DNA of 64,000 nt. It comes from Actinomycetospora termitidis. Its GTDB lineage: Bacteria; Actinomycetota; Actinomycetes; Mycobacteriales; Pseudonocardiaceae. Within the stretch, counting starts at the first letter, position 1. Every line of letters starts with the position of its first letter. A model generated the notes under the pieces. That model was given only the letters and a program-made list of their open reading frames with translations. It had not been told where the DNA came from and did not search any database. The translations under genes were made by a program, and so were the position numbers. This document shows positions 30,470 to 39,318 of the stretch, piece by piece. The stretch lies in contig NZ_JASVWF010000003.1 in assembly GCF_030286555.1 (NCBI RefSeq), positions 868,001 through 932,000 of the forward strand. Direction: 5' to 3'.

Positions 30470-31657
30470 ATGGCCTCCGACGACGCGCCGACGCCCGCCG
30501 ACGCCACGCCCGCCTCGGCTCCGACTGATCCGGAGGCAGTGATCCCGTTCGTCCTCGACATCCCCGAGGACCAGGTCGCTGACCTGCACGAACGCCTCCG
30601 TCGGGCCCGGCTGGCCGAGCCGGAGCCGGTCGACGACTGGTCCCAGGGCATCCCGTCGGCCATGGTCGAGGAGCTGGCCCGGACCTGGGTCGAGGAGTAC
30701 GACGTCGCCGCCCTGCAGGCCGAGCTCAACGGCCTCGGTCAGCACCGCACGGAGATCGACGGGCTCGGCATCCACTTCTTGCACGTACAGTCACCACGTG
30801 ATGACGCTCAGCCACTTCTGATCACCCACGGGTGGCCCGGCTCGGTGGTCGAGTTCCTGGACGTCCTGGGCCCGCTGACCGACCCCGGCGACCCGTCCGA
30901 GCCCGCCTTCCACGTGGTCGCGCCGTCGTTGCCGGGGTTCGGCTTCTCCGACAAGCCGACCACCACGGGCTGGACGGTCGACCACGTCGCGGATGCGTGG
31001 GTCGTCCTCATGTCGCGTCTGGGTTACCCCCGGTTCCTCGCGCAGGGTGGCGACTGGGGCGCGATGGTCACGACGGCGCTCGGTGTCCGGCACCCGGACC
31101 GCGTCGCCATGCTCCACACGACGATGCCGCTCGCGACCCGGCCCGAGGGCGCGCGGGACGAGGACCTGCCCGAGTCCGAGCAGCGGTGGCTCGCGCAGGC
31201 CCGGGAGTTCCGCGAGACCGGCAGCGGCTACTCCGGCCAGCAGCGCACCCGCCCGCAGACCCTGGGCTACGCGCTGGTCGACTCGCCGGTCGGGCAGCTG
31301 GCCTGGATCGCGGAGAAGTTCGGGGTCTGGACCGACGGCGGGCTCGCGTCGGTGGAGCGGCGCCGGCTGCTCGACAACGTCGCCGTCTACTGGTTCGGCG
31401 CGTCCGGGGCGTCGTCGGCCCGGCTCTACTGGGAGAGCTTCGGGGGCGGAGGGCGGAGGGCCGAGGTGACCGTGCCGTCCGCGGTCTCGGTCTTCCCGGC
31501 CGAGATGGCGAAGATGCCGCGCTCCTGGGTCGAGGCCCGCTACACCGACCTGCGCCGCTGGAGCGTGCTGGACCGCGGCGGGCACTTCGCCTCGATGGAG
31601 GTGCCGGAGGTGTTCGTCGCCGAGCTCCGGGAGTCGTTTCGCGGGGTGGTGTGCTGA
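30470..31657 (+). CDS. epoxide hydrolase, EHN-type alpha/beta hydrolase
   Basis: 395 residues. The N-terminal EHN cap region (FVLDIPEDQVADLHERLRRA and the tryptophan segment DDWSQG) is followed by the hydrolase core: HGWPGS oxyanion motif at 120-125, nucleophile Asp195 in GGDWGAM, and His372 in DRGGHFASMEVPE. This is the microsomal-epoxide-hydrolase-like group, which adds water to epoxides. Start at ATG 30470. The last 7 bases overlap an ABC exporter start, which couples the two products. Confidence 0.93.
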   Translation: MASDDAPTPADATPASAPTDPEAVIPFVLDIPEDQVADLHERLRRARLAEPEPVDDWSQGIPSAMVEELARTWVEEYDVAALQAELNGLGQHRTEIDGLGIHFLHVQSPRDDAQPLLITHGWPGSVVEFLDVLGPLTDPGDPSEPAFHVVAPSLPGFGFSDKPTTTGWTVDHVADAWVVLMSRLGYPRFLAQGGDWGAMVTTALGVRHPDRVAMLHTTMPLATRPEGARDEDLPESEQRWLAQAREFRETGSGYSGQQRTRPQTLGYALVDSPVGQLAWIAEKFGVWTDGGLASVERRRLLDNVAVYWFGASGASSARLYWESFGGGGRRAEVTVPSAVSVFPAEMAKMPRSWVEARYTDLRRWSVLDRGGHFASMEVPEVFVAELRESFRGVVC

Positions 31658-33384
31658 CCCGCTCCGACACGGGCCTGCGGCGCCTGTGGCCGTACCTGCG
31701 GGAGCACCGCGGCACGCTGGTCGTCGTCGCGGTGCTGTCCGTGGTCACCGCCGCGACCTCGCTGGCCCAGCCGCTGCTCGTGGGGCGGGTGATCGCCGCG
31801 GTCCAGAGCTCCGGAGCGGTACTGCCGGCAGCGGGCGTCCTGGTGGCCGTCCTGCTGGCCGGCGCGCTCGTGGGTGCGCTGCAGTCGTTCCTGCTCCAGC
31901 GCACCGCCGAGGGCCTGGTGCTCTCGACCCGGCGGACGCTGGTCGACCGGGTCCTGCGGCTGGCCGTGCCCGAGTACGACGCCCGGCGCACCGGGGACCT
32001 CATCTCCCGCATCGGGTCCGACACCACCCTGCTGCGAGCGGTCGTGACGTCGGGTCTGTTCGAGATCGCGAGCTCGGTCGTAGTCGTGCTGGGCGCCGCC
32101 GTCGCGATGGCGCTGGTCGACCCGGTCCTGCTCGGGGTGACGCTGCTCGCCGTCGCGGCGGGGGTCGTCGTCATCGGGGCGGCGTCGCGCCGGCTCCGGG
32201 CGCTGTCGACGCTGTCCCAGGCGCGGGTGGGCGAGATGACCGCGGCGGTGGAGCGGGCCCTGACCGCGGTGCGCACGATCCGTGCGAGCGGGGCGACCGA
32301 CCGGGAGATCGACGGCGTGGTCGGTGCGGCCACGGCCGCGTACACCGTGGGGGTGCGGTCGGCCCGACTGCAGGCGGTGGTCTCGCCCGCCGTCACGATC
32401 GCCACCCAGGGCTCGTTCATCGCGGTGCTCGGGATCGGCGGCGCCCGGGTCGCGGCCGGTGAGCTGACGGTCGGCGAGCTCGTGTCGTTCGTCCTCTACC
32501 TGTTCCTGCTGGTGCTGCCGTTCGCCCGGCTCACGCAGGCCTGGACGCAGCTGCAGACCGGTCTCGGTGCGCTCGCCCGGATCGAGGAGGTCGCCGCGCT
32601 GCGGGCCGAGTGGGCGGACGACGCGGTGAAGCGACCGGCTGCCGTGGACGTCGCTCCCGCCCTCGAGCTGCGGGACGTCGACTTCTCCTACGCCGACGGC
32701 ACCGCGGTGCTGGAGGGCGTCGGCTTCACCGTGCCCCGGGGCACGCGGACCGCGCTGGTCGGCCCGTCCGGGGCCGGCAAGTCGACCGTGTTCGCGCTCG
32801 TGGAGCGGTTCTACGACGTGACCGGTGGCGCTGTCCTGGTCGACGGCGTCGACGTGCGCGACCAGCCCCGGGACGCCCTGCGCGCGCGCCTCGGCTACGT
32901 GGAGCAGGAATCCCCCGCGCTGGCCGGGACGCTGCGGGAGAACCTCGTGCTCGCCGCACCGGGGGCGCCCGAGGCCGACCAGCTCGCCGTCCTGGCCGCG
33001 GTGAACCTGTCCGGGCTGGTCGAGAGGTCGCCGCTGGGGCTGGACGCCCCGGTCGGCGAGGGCGGCGTCCTGCTCTCCGGCGGTGAGCGGCAGCGGCTCG
33101 CGATCGCGCGGACGCTGCTGGCCGAGCCCTCGCTGATGCTGCTCGACGAGCCCACCGCGAGCCTCGACGCCCGCAACGAGCAGGCCCTCAAGGAGGCGAT
33201 CGACGTCGCGGCCGCGGCCGACCGCACTCTGCTGATCGTCGCGCACCGGCTCTCCACGGTCGTCGACTGCGACCAGATCGTCGTCCTCGACGGCGGCCGG
33301 GTCGTGGCCCGCGGCACCCACGAGGAGCTCCTCGCGACCAGCCCGCTCTACGCCGAGCTCGCGCGGTCTCAACTGCTGCTCTAG
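31651..33384 (+). CDS. ABC exporter, fused membrane and ATPase domains
   Basis: 577 residues. Residues about 15-300 form a six-helix exporter domain; about 335-577 the ATPase, with GPSGAGKS (Walker A, near 371), LSGGERQRLAIART (signature, near 475), MLLDEPTASLD (Walker B) and VAHRLSTV (H-loop). One half-transporter that should work as a homodimer exporting lipids or drugs. GTG at 31651 has GGGGTGG just upstream and lies inside the end of the epoxide hydrolase gene (7-base overlap). Confidence 0.93.
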   Translation: MLTRSDTGLRRLWPYLREHRGTLVVVAVLSVVTAATSLAQPLLVGRVIAAVQSSGAVLPAAGVLVAVLLAGALVGALQSFLLQRTAEGLVLSTRRTLVDRVLRLAVPEYDARRTGDLISRIGSDTTLLRAVVTSGLFEIASSVVVVLGAAVAMALVDPVLLGVTLLAVAAGVVVIGAASRRLRALSTLSQARVGEMTAAVERALTAVRTIRASGATDREIDGVVGAATAAYTVGVRSARLQAVVSPAVTIATQGSFIAVLGIGGARVAAGELTVGELVSFVLYLFLLVLPFARLTQAWTQLQTGLGALARIEEVAALRAEWADDAVKRPAAVDVAPALELRDVDFSYADGTAVLEGVGFTVPRGTRTALVGPSGAGKSTVFALVERFYDVTGGAVLVDGVDVRDQPRDALRARLGYVEQESPALAGTLRENLVLAAPGAPEADQLAVLAAVNLSGLVERSPLGLDAPVGEGGVLLSGGERQRLAIARTLLAEPSLMLLDEPTASLDARNEQALKEAIDVAAAADRTLLIVAHRLSTVVDCDQIVVLDGGRVVARGTHEELLATSPLYAELARSQLLL

Positions 33385-33388
33385 GGAC

Positions 33389-34702
33389 TCACGTCAGCGA
33401 CACCAGCGGGTCGGCCCGCGTGAGCTCCGGGTCGTCCGCGGCGAAGGTGCGCGCGCGGCCGGGCCCGGTCGAGCGGGTCTCGAACCGCACCGTCACCCGG
33501 CCGTGCCCGGCGCCCTGGACCCACCCGTGCCCGTGCGCGGGGTGCGCCGCGTCGTCCCCGGTGCGCCACCCGCGCTCGGGAGCGGCCTCCACGACCTCCT
33601 CGACGACGGGGGCCGCCGGCTCCTCGGGGGCGGGCTCCCCGGCGGACTCGAAGAGCGTCCCCTGCACCGCCGTCGTCAGTCCCGCGTAGGAGACCCCGAC
33701 GAGCCGGACGCCGGCGTCCGGCAGGGCGTCGACGGCGAGCCGCTGGGCGGTCGTCGTCAGGGCGGGGAGGTCGGTCGAGGCCACCGACGACGTCTCCGAA
33801 CGGGTGTGCGTGACGAAGTCCCCGCCGCGCACCTTCACCGTCACCGTGCGGGCAGCGCGCTGCGAGGCCACGAGCCGCCGGTGCGCCGACGCCGCGAGGT
33901 CCGCGACCGCCCGCCGGACCGCGGCCACGTCGGACAGGTCGGTGTCGAACGTCGTCTCCGCGCTGACCTGCTTGGCCTCGCCCCGCTCGGTCACCGCGCG
34001 GTCGTCGATCCCCTGCGCGAGCCGGTGCAGCGCCGTGCCGACCGCCGACCCCAGCAGCGCGGTCACCTCGGCGGGTGGCATCGCCGCGAAGGCCGCGATG
34101 GTCGTGACGCCGGCCCGTGCCAGCGCGGTCTCCGCGACCGGCCCGATCCCCCACAGCGACCGCACCGGCAGCGGGTCCAGCAGCGCCCGTTCGTCCCCGT
34201 GGCCCACCACGTGCACCCCGTCCGGCTTGGCCAGCCCGGAGGCGATCTTCGCGACCTGCTTGCCCGACCCCGCCCCCACCGACACCGCGAGCCCGGTCGC
34301 CTCGCGCACCTGGGCGCGGACGTCCTCGGCCCACGCGTGCACGGCCTCGACCGGGGCACCGGCGAGGGCGGCGGGCTCGGCGAAGGTCTCGTCGTAGGCG
34401 ACCTGCTCGAGGACCGGGGCGGCCGCGCGCACGACCGCGAAGAACGACTCCGAGAGCGTGCGGTAGACGGCCGTGCGCGGCGGCAGCGCGACGGCGGTCG
34501 GGCACGCCCGGCGCGCCTGGGCCATCGGCATCGCCGACCGAGCCCCGGACGCCTTGGCCTCGCCCGACGCGCCCGCCACGATCCCCCGCGGCCCCAGCCC
34601 GCCGACGAGCACCGGACGGCCGCGCAGCGTGGGTCGGGTCAGCTGCTCGGCGGAGGCGAAGAACGAGTCCAGGTCGAGGTGGACCACCCACCGGGACGTC
34701 AC
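33389..34702 (-). CDS. dinB: DNA polymerase IV (Y-family)
   Basis: Error-prone polymerase for damage bypass. 437 residues. Catalytic acids: Asp10 in VHLDLDSFFASAE, and Asp104-Glu105 in VAYDETFAE. The ACPTAVALPP and LWGIGPVAE (helix-hairpin-helix) segments and a C-terminal little-finger domain are present. The last 85 residues are an acidic/His-rich extension common in actinobacterial homologues. GTG start overlapping the HAD phosphatase stop (GTGA). No LexA box was recognised upstream. Confidence 0.93.
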   Translation of the reverse strand: MTSRWVVHLDLDSFFASAEQLTRPTLRGRPVLVGGLGPRGIVAGASGEAKASGARSAMPMAQARRACPTAVALPPRTAVYRTLSESFFAVVRAAAPVLEQVAYDETFAEPAALAGAPVEAVHAWAEDVRAQVREATGLAVSVGAGSGKQVAKIASGLAKPDGVHVVGHGDERALLDPLPVRSLWGIGPVAETALARAGVTTIAAFAAMPPAEVTALLGSAVGTALHRLAQGIDDRAVTERGEAKQVSAETTFDTDLSDVAAVRRAVADLAASAHRRLVASQRAARTVTVKVRGGDFVTHTRSETSSVASTDLPALTTTAQRLAVDALPDAGVRLVGVSYAGLTTAVQGTLFESAGEPAPEEPAAPVVEEVVEAAPERGWRTGDDAAHPAHGHGWVQGAGHGRVTVRFETRSTGPGRARTFAADDPELTRADPLVSLT

Positions 34703-35142
34703 GACGGCGGCGAGGACCAGATCAGGTCGGCGCCGCCCAGCACGTCCGCCGGCGTCCCGCTCCACGTCACGCCGACGGCGGTCAGCCCGTGCCGGCGCGC
34801 CGCGGCGACGTCCGCGGGCGCGTCGCCGATCATGGCCGCGCCCACGGCACCGTCGGGAAGGACCCGCCCCAGGCCGAGCAGCGCCTCGACGAGCACCTCG
34901 TCCTTGCCGACCACGCCCGGTCCGGTCCCGGCGACGTGGGAGAACCACGCCGACCACCCGAGCTCGTCGACCACCCGCCGCGCGAGCGCGGTGGACGCCG
35001 ACGTCGCGACGGCCATCTCCACCCCGGCCTCCGACCACGCCGCGAGCACCGCCTCGACCCCGTCGACGGGCGTCGGGGAGCCCCGCTCGAGCAGCGTGCC
35101 GTCGAGGTCCCACACCACACACGACCAGGGGCAGGTGAGCAC
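34699..35142 (-). CDS. small HAD-family phosphatase
   Basis: 147 residues: motif I VVWDLDGTLLE near residue 9, motif II VATSAS near 44, and motif III MIGDAPADVAAARRHGL near 105. It lacks a large cap, so it acts on an exposed phosphate or a protein. Motif II contains Ser. GTG start at 35142 with no strong ribosome site, so the start is uncertain. Its stop overlaps dinB (GTGA), which suggests a shared transcript with the damage-bypass polymerase. Confidence 0.8.
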   Translation of the reverse strand: MLTCPWSCVVWDLDGTLLERGSPTPVDGVEAVLAAWSEAGVEMAVATSASTALARRVVDELGWSAWFSHVAGTGPGVVGKDEVLVEALLGLGRVLPDGAVGAAMIGDAPADVAAARRHGLTAVGVTWSGTPADVLGGADLIWSSPPS

Positions 35143-35193
35143 GCCGACGAGGATTCCACGGTTGCGTCGCCCCCCGGCGGACCATCCCCGCCC

Positions 35194-35400
35194 ATGGGTT
35201 ACGACGTCACGCAGGTGCAGAAGTCCCTCGGCGGGTTCTCCTACCCCGGAGATCCGGAGCAGCTCGCCGACCACGCGAAGTCCCAGGGCGCCGACGACCA
35301 GCTCGTCGAGACGATCCGCGGGCTCGACAAGGAGCAGTTCGACGGGCCGAACGCCGTCATGAAGAAGCTCAGCGAGGCCGGCGCGCTCGGCGGCAGCTGA
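35194..35400 (+). CDS. DUF2795 protein
   Basis: 68 residues: YDVTQVQKSLGGFSYPGDPE, LADHAKSQGADDQLVETIRG, then LDKEQFDGPNAVMKKLS. This is the DUF2795 pattern of small, helical, stress-associated actinobacterial proteins of unknown function. ATG at 35194. A strong hairpin follows 9 bases after the stop. Confidence 0.88.
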   Translation: MGYDVTQVQKSLGGFSYPGDPEQLADHAKSQGADDQLVETIRGLDKEQFDGPNAVMKKLSEAGALGGS

Positions 35401-35408
35401 CGCCCCGT

Positions 35409-35443
35409 CCCGACGGCGGGTCCGCGCCGGACCCGCCGTCGGG
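35409..35443. terminator. perfect 15-bp bidirectional terminator hairpin
   Basis: CCCGACGGCGGGTCC (35409-35423) pairs perfectly with 35429-35443 around GCGCC. It lies between two convergent stops. No T-tract. Confidence 0.85.
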
Positions 35444-35458
35444 CTGCTGGGGATCGGG

Positions 35459-35725
35459 TCAGCGGGGCATCGTCGGGATGCGCCGTTCCACGACCTCGCG
35501 GGCACCCTCGAGGGTGCCGTCGTTCGCCCACGTCGACTCGTCCAGGCGCGAGACGCTCCAGCCTCCCGGCCGCACCCGCGTGCCGTACAGGAAGATGTCC
35601 TTGTCCTGGACCCACTCGATCTCGTAGTCGATGGGCTGCTCGCCCTCCGACTGCCAGGTCCAGACGGCCCCGGAACGGCGGCTCGACTCCCGCACCTGGC
35701 GGCCGTCGACGTCCATCTCGGCCAC
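35459..35725 (-). CDS. small protein of unknown function
   Basis: 88 residues from GTG 35725, which is preceded by a strong GAGGAGG site. Pattern: WTWQSEGEQPIDYEIEWVQ, then LYGTRVRPGGWSVSRLDEST, then ARE and VVERRIP. Tryptophan-rich beta strands then a short helix. No family recognised. Ends in the bidirectional hairpin shared with the DUF2795 gene. Confidence 0.72.
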   Translation of the reverse strand: MAEMDVDGRQVRESSRRSGAVWTWQSEGEQPIDYEIEWVQDKDIFLYGTRVRPGGWSVSRLDESTWANDGTLEGAREVVERRIPTMPR

Positions 35726-35837
35726 GACGTTCCTCCTCGCAAGACCGATGAGCACCACCGGTACGCGTCCGACCCTGCGCCGATCGGCGCATCAGACTAA
35801 CGAGTTCTGTCTCGCGACGAGTCACCCCGTACCCCGA

Positions 35838-36083
35838 CTAGGGGGTCGGCGACCAGCCCTCCCGGCACAGCGCCCCGACGATGCGGCGGGCGTCCGCACG
35901 GTGCGCCTCGGAGCTGTGCGAGGTCCAGCTCCACTCGGTGCACTCGCGGTGCAGCAGGTCCGCGACGACCGCGGCGGCGTGCTCCCGGTCCTCGGCGGGG
36001 ACCTCCGCCGCGCGGGGCGACGAACCCGGCCGCAGCAGGGCGGCGACCATCGAGGACGGGGTGGTGGCGGACGAGACGCTCAT
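35838..36083 (-). CDS. small protein of unknown function
   Basis: 81 residues with an AGGAGG ribosome site ahead of the ATG at 36083. The C-terminal half has EDREHAAAVVADLLHREC, WSWTSHSSEAHRADARRIVG and ALCREGW, a helical, His/Glu-rich pattern. Two cysteines. No known family; presence of a good start site supports it. Confidence 0.65.
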   Translation of the reverse strand: MSVSSATTPSSMVAALLRPGSSPRAAEVPAEDREHAAAVVADLLHRECTEWSWTSHSSEAHRADARRIVGALCREGWSPTP

Positions 36084-36272
36084 GGGCGAGCCTCCTGTCG
36101 TCGGGACCGGCTCCGCGAGCGGTGTGCACGGGGCGGGTCGTGACGCGATCTGCGTGGCGGCGACGACGGCGCGAGACGCAGTGCGCCCAGGGTCGCCGAC
36201 CGGACGCTCCGGGCAAACGGCAGGGGGAGCAACGACACATCACCTGTCCGTCCGGAGGTTGCGCCGGTCACG

Positions 36273-36995
36273 ATGGGCGCCATGAGCGCCGCGTTCACCG
36301 TCGAACTCGACCCGACTCCCGGCCGCCGTCAGGGCGAGGAGCAGTTCCTCCTGCACGCCGACGGCGACACACAGCGCGTGGTCCTGCACGACTACGCGAC
36401 GGTGTACGCGGTGCCGGGGCTCTACGAGGAGGTCGTGCAGCGGCAGCTGGAGTGCGCCTCCCCCGCCACGGTGGCCGACGTCCTCGTCGAGGCGGCGGCC
36501 TCCGTCGACGTGGCCCCCGGGGCGCTCCGGGCGTTCGACCTGGGCGCGGGCAACGGCGTCGTCGGTGAGGAGCTGGTCGCGCGGGGCGTGACGGTGGTGG
36601 TCGGCGCCGACGGGATCCCCGAGGCCCGCGACGCCGCCCACCGCGACCGTCCGGGCCTCTACGACCACTACCTCGTCGGCGAGCGTCTGGAGAGCGCCGA
36701 GGTGGCCCGGCTGGTCACCGAGGAGCGGCTGAACGCCCTGGTGGCCGCGGGCGCGGTCGGCGAGGGCCACGTCCCGGTGGACGCCCTGGGCGAGCTGTGG
36801 TCGACGTTCCCCTCCGGCTCGGTGCTCGCCCTGACCCTCAAGGACGGCGAGCACGACCACGACGTGGCCGACGTCGACGCGTGGCTCGCCCGGACCAGCG
36901 ACACCGGGACGGTCGTCCGGCGGCGCTTCCGCCACCGCCTGTCGATGGCCGGGAACGAGCTGTACTACGTCGTGCTCGGCGCGGTGAAGCGCTAG
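36273..36995 (+). CDS. class I SAM-dependent methyltransferase
   Basis: 240 residues. The SAM motif is RAFDLGAGNGVVGEELVARG near residue 91, followed by GADGIPEARDAA. The C-terminal half has ALTLKDGEHDHDVADVDAWL. It resembles small-molecule or tRNA methyltransferases of the Rossmann type; substrate unknown. ATG at 36273 with GGAGG 14 bases upstream; ATG 36282 is an alternative. Confidence 0.85.
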   Translation: MGAMSAAFTVELDPTPGRRQGEEQFLLHADGDTQRVVLHDYATVYAVPGLYEEVVQRQLECASPATVADVLVEAAASVDVAPGALRAFDLGAGNGVVGEELVARGVTVVVGADGIPEARDAAHRDRPGLYDHYLVGERLESAEVARLVTEERLNALVAAGAVGEGHVPVDALGELWSTFPSGSVLALTLKDGEHDHDVADVDAWLARTSDTGTVVRRRFRHRLSMAGNELYYVVLGAVKR

Positions 36996-37249
36996 TCCGC
37001 GAGCCCTCCGCGCAGCACGCGCAGCCGCGGCCGTGCGCGGACGGGCACCGTCGCGACGACGGGTGGGACGAGCTCGGCGCCCACCGCGCGGGCGGGCCGC
37101 CGGTGCACCCGGGGACGCAGGCAGGCGAGCTCGTTGACGAGGTCGTCGGCGAGCTCCTCGCAGAGCACGCGGTCGAGGTCGTAGTCGTCCAGGACCTCCC
37201 GGCCCCGCCGCCACGACGCATGCTTCCCGTTCCCGATCATCACGACCAT
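36992..37249 (-). CDS. possible small protein, unknown
   Basis: 85 residues convergent with the methyltransferase, sharing 4 bases with its stop. The segment REVLDDYDLDRVLCEELADD and LVNELACLRP is a plausible amphipathic helix, followed by a basic Val/Pro/Arg-rich tail. No ribosome site and no known family. Kept because the frame fills the gap with protein-like composition, but it may be spurious. Confidence 0.4.
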   Translation of the reverse strand: MVVMIGNGKHASWRRGREVLDDYDLDRVLCEELADDLVNELACLRPRVHRRPARAVGAELVPPVVATVPVRARPRLRVLRGGLAD

Positions 37250-37333
37250 CGTCGGCGCAGGTCGGGAACCTCCACAGGCCTGATGCCGCATGGAGTGATG
37301 ACTCGATCGAGGGCCGTTTTCCGACGCGCCGCC

Positions 37334-37365
37334 CGGCGTGGCGCACCCGATCGTCGGCGTGGCGC
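37334..37365. promoter_or_regulatory. 21-bp-spaced direct repeat upstream of fprA
   Basis: CGGCGTGGCGC occurs at 37334-37344 and again at 37355-37365, two helical turns apart, 74 bases before the fprA start. Such spacing suits tandem binding of one regulator on the same DNA face. Regulator unknown. Confidence 0.35.
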
Positions 37366-37438
37366 GTTCCGACCGGTCCTCCCGGCCGGGCGGGACCGGA
37401 GAGGTGCGGATCACGCCCACCTCCGACAGGATCACCGT

Positions 37439-38794
37439 ATGAGGACGCACGCCGTGGCGATCGTCGGCTCGGGCCCCTCGGGCTTCTACGCCGCGGGGGC
37501 GCTGCTGGACTCGGAGGACCCGCCGGTCCGGGTGGACATGTACGACCGCCTCGCGACGCCGTGGGGACTCGTCCGCGCGGGCGTGGCCCCGGACCACCCG
37601 AAGATCAAGTCGGTGAGCAACCAGTACGAGAAGATCGCCGCGCGGCCCGGGTTCCGGTTCTTCGGGCACGTGCACGTCGGCGAGGACGTCTCCGTGGACG
37701 AGCTGCTCGACCGGTACGACGCGGTGATCTACGCGGTCGGCTCGCAGACCGAGCGTCGGCTGGGCATCGAGGGCGAGGACCGTCCCGGCAGCCTGGCGTC
37801 GGTGGACTTCGTCGGGTGGTACAACGGCCACCCCGACTACGTCGACCTCTCCCCGGACCTCTCCGCCGAGCGCGCCGTGGTGATCGGCGCGGGCAACGTG
37901 GCGCTCGACGTCGCGCGGATGCTGCTGCTCGGCGAGGACGACCTCCGCGCGACCGACACCGCGGACCACGCCATCGAGAGCTTCGTCGCCTCGACGGTCA
38001 CCGAGGTCGTCGTGTGCGGGCGCCGCGGCCCGGTCGAGGCGGCGTTCACGACGACGGAGCTGCGGGAGCTCGACGACATCGACGGCCTCACCACGGTGGT
38101 CGACCCGGCGCAGGTGCCGCCGGTCGAGGGCGACGCCGACCTGGTCAAGGGCACCCGTCGCAACGTCGAGATCCTGCGCGGGTGGGCCGAGCGCGGGCCC
38201 GATCCGGACGCCGCCCGCCGGATGGAGTTCCGGTTCCTGCGCTCGCCGCTGCGGGTGCTCGGGGACGGCGACGAGGGCCCGGTGACCGGCGTGGAGCTCG
38301 CGGTCAACCGCCTCGAGGCCGACGACGACGGCCGGGTCCGTCCCGTCGACACCGGTGAGCGCGAGACCGTCGAGTGCGGCCTGGTGCTGCGCGCGGTCGG
38401 GTACCGCGGGATGGCGCTGCCCGGGGTCCCGTTCGACGACGCGTCGGGCACGATCCCCAACCACGAGGGCCGCATCGACGACCGCGAGCGCGAGTACGTC
38501 GTCGGCTGGATCAAGCGCGGGCCCACGGGGATCATCGGCACCAACCGCAAGGACGCCAACGAGACCGTGCGCGGCGTGCTCGCCGACCTCGCCGGCGGCT
38601 CCCGCGAGGACGCGACCGTGGCGAGCGCCGAGGAGGTCGAGGAGTGGCTCTCGGGCCGCTGCCCGGACCTGGTGGACCTCGACGGCTGGGACGCGATCGA
38701 CGCCCACGAGCGCGCGGCGGGCCAGGACGGCGGCCGGCCCCGCGTGAAGGTCGTCGACCGGTCGTCGTTCATGGACCTGGTGCGCCCGCAGTAG
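37439..38794 (+). CDS. fprA: ferredoxin-NADP reductase, adrenodoxin-reductase type
   Basis: 451 residues. FAD site GSGPSGFYAAGAL near residue 10, WGLVRAGVAPDHP near 44 (hallmark of this family), NADPH site GAGNVALDVARML near 145, and VVCGRRGPVEAAFTT near 187. It passes electrons from NADPH to ferredoxins, which could feed the P450 at 14837 and other oxygenases. Start at ATG 37439. Ends near the hairpin at 39008, with a possible small gene between. Confidence 0.94.
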   Translation: MRTHAVAIVGSGPSGFYAAGALLDSEDPPVRVDMYDRLATPWGLVRAGVAPDHPKIKSVSNQYEKIAARPGFRFFGHVHVGEDVSVDELLDRYDAVIYAVGSQTERRLGIEGEDRPGSLASVDFVGWYNGHPDYVDLSPDLSAERAVVIGAGNVALDVARMLLLGEDDLRATDTADHAIESFVASTVTEVVVCGRRGPVEAAFTTTELRELDDIDGLTTVVDPAQVPPVEGDADLVKGTRRNVEILRGWAERGPDPDAARRMEFRFLRSPLRVLGDGDEGPVTGVELAVNRLEADDDGRVRPVDTGERETVECGLVLRAVGYRGMALPGVPFDDASGTIPNHEGRIDDREREYVVGWIKRGPTGIIGTNRKDANETVRGVLADLAGGSREDATVASAEEVEEWLSGRCPDLVDLDGWDAIDAHERAAGQDGGRPRVKVVDRSSFMDLVRPQ

Positions 38795-38856
38795 TCACGG
38801 TTCGTCCGGCGATGCGGCACTCGCCGCTCCGGGCTGACGCATCTCGGGGAGCGCCC

Positions 38857-38976
38857 ATGAGCCGGCCCGACGAGACGATCCGCCTGCTCGGCGGCTTCCC
38901 ACGGCCCGCCGGCACGGACCGCAGGTTCGCCCGCCGCACCACCGCCGCACGGCCCACGCGCCGCCAGTCCGAGTAG
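38857..38976 (+). CDS. possible 39-residue protein
   Basis: A short frame with a good GGGGAGCG site before the ATG. Sequence begins SRPDETIRLLGGFPRPAGTD and ends in a basic region RFARRTTAARPTRR. It may be a real microprotein or chance. Not similar to anything I know. Confidence 0.3.
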   Translation: MSRPDETIRLLGGFPRPAGTDRRFARRTTAARPTRRQSE

Positions 38977-39007
38977 CCGAAGATCCTGTTCCACCGAGCG
39001 GAGAGGG

Positions 39008-39029
39008 GCGCGGACCGAGCGGTCCGCGC
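39008..39029. terminator. 9-bp perfect hairpin
   Basis: GCGCGGACC (39008-39016) and GGTCCGCGC (39021-39029) pair perfectly around GAGC. It is the first strong stem downstream of fprA. Confidence 0.65.
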
Positions 39030-39124
39030 TGCTCGACGAGATCTTGGGCGGCGAGCGGGCGCTCGGCGCTCAGGCCGGAACGGTGCGCCGGCGTCGGGCA
39101 GGCCCACGGACCGTCGGCCGTCGT

Positions 39125-39256
39125 CTTGTCGTGGGTTCCGTCCCCGCCTCCGTCACCCTGTCGCTGTGACTCACTACGACAAGGTGAGCGGCGGGTGGAG
39201 GTAGCCCGCGACAAGCTGTCCGGGCGCACCTTGTCGTTGCGGTTCACCGCGACAAG
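39125..39256. repeat. cluster of five CGACAAG motifs including an inverted repeat
   Basis: CGACAAG occurs at 39177-39183, 39209-39215 and 39250-39256, and as CTTGTCG at 39125-39131 and 39230-39236. ACGACAAGGTG (39176-39186) pairs with CACCTTGTCGT (39227-39237). Density is far above chance for a 7-mer in this composition. Confidence 0.65.
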
Positions 39257-39318
39257 CCGCACCCGCCGGAGGACCACCCGACCCCGGGGTCGCCCGTGAC
39301 CGCGCGAGGCGCGACGAG

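Noticed and set aside
27441-30542. A very long rightward open frame of over 1000 codons.
   Set aside because: It is the high-GC antisense shadow of the ABC ATPase and benzoylformate decarboxylase genes; composition is Arg/Gly-rich with no domain.
36080-36298. A short leftward frame between two small genes.
   Set aside because: Arg/Ser/Pro-rich shadow with no ribosome site, covering the divergent promoter region.
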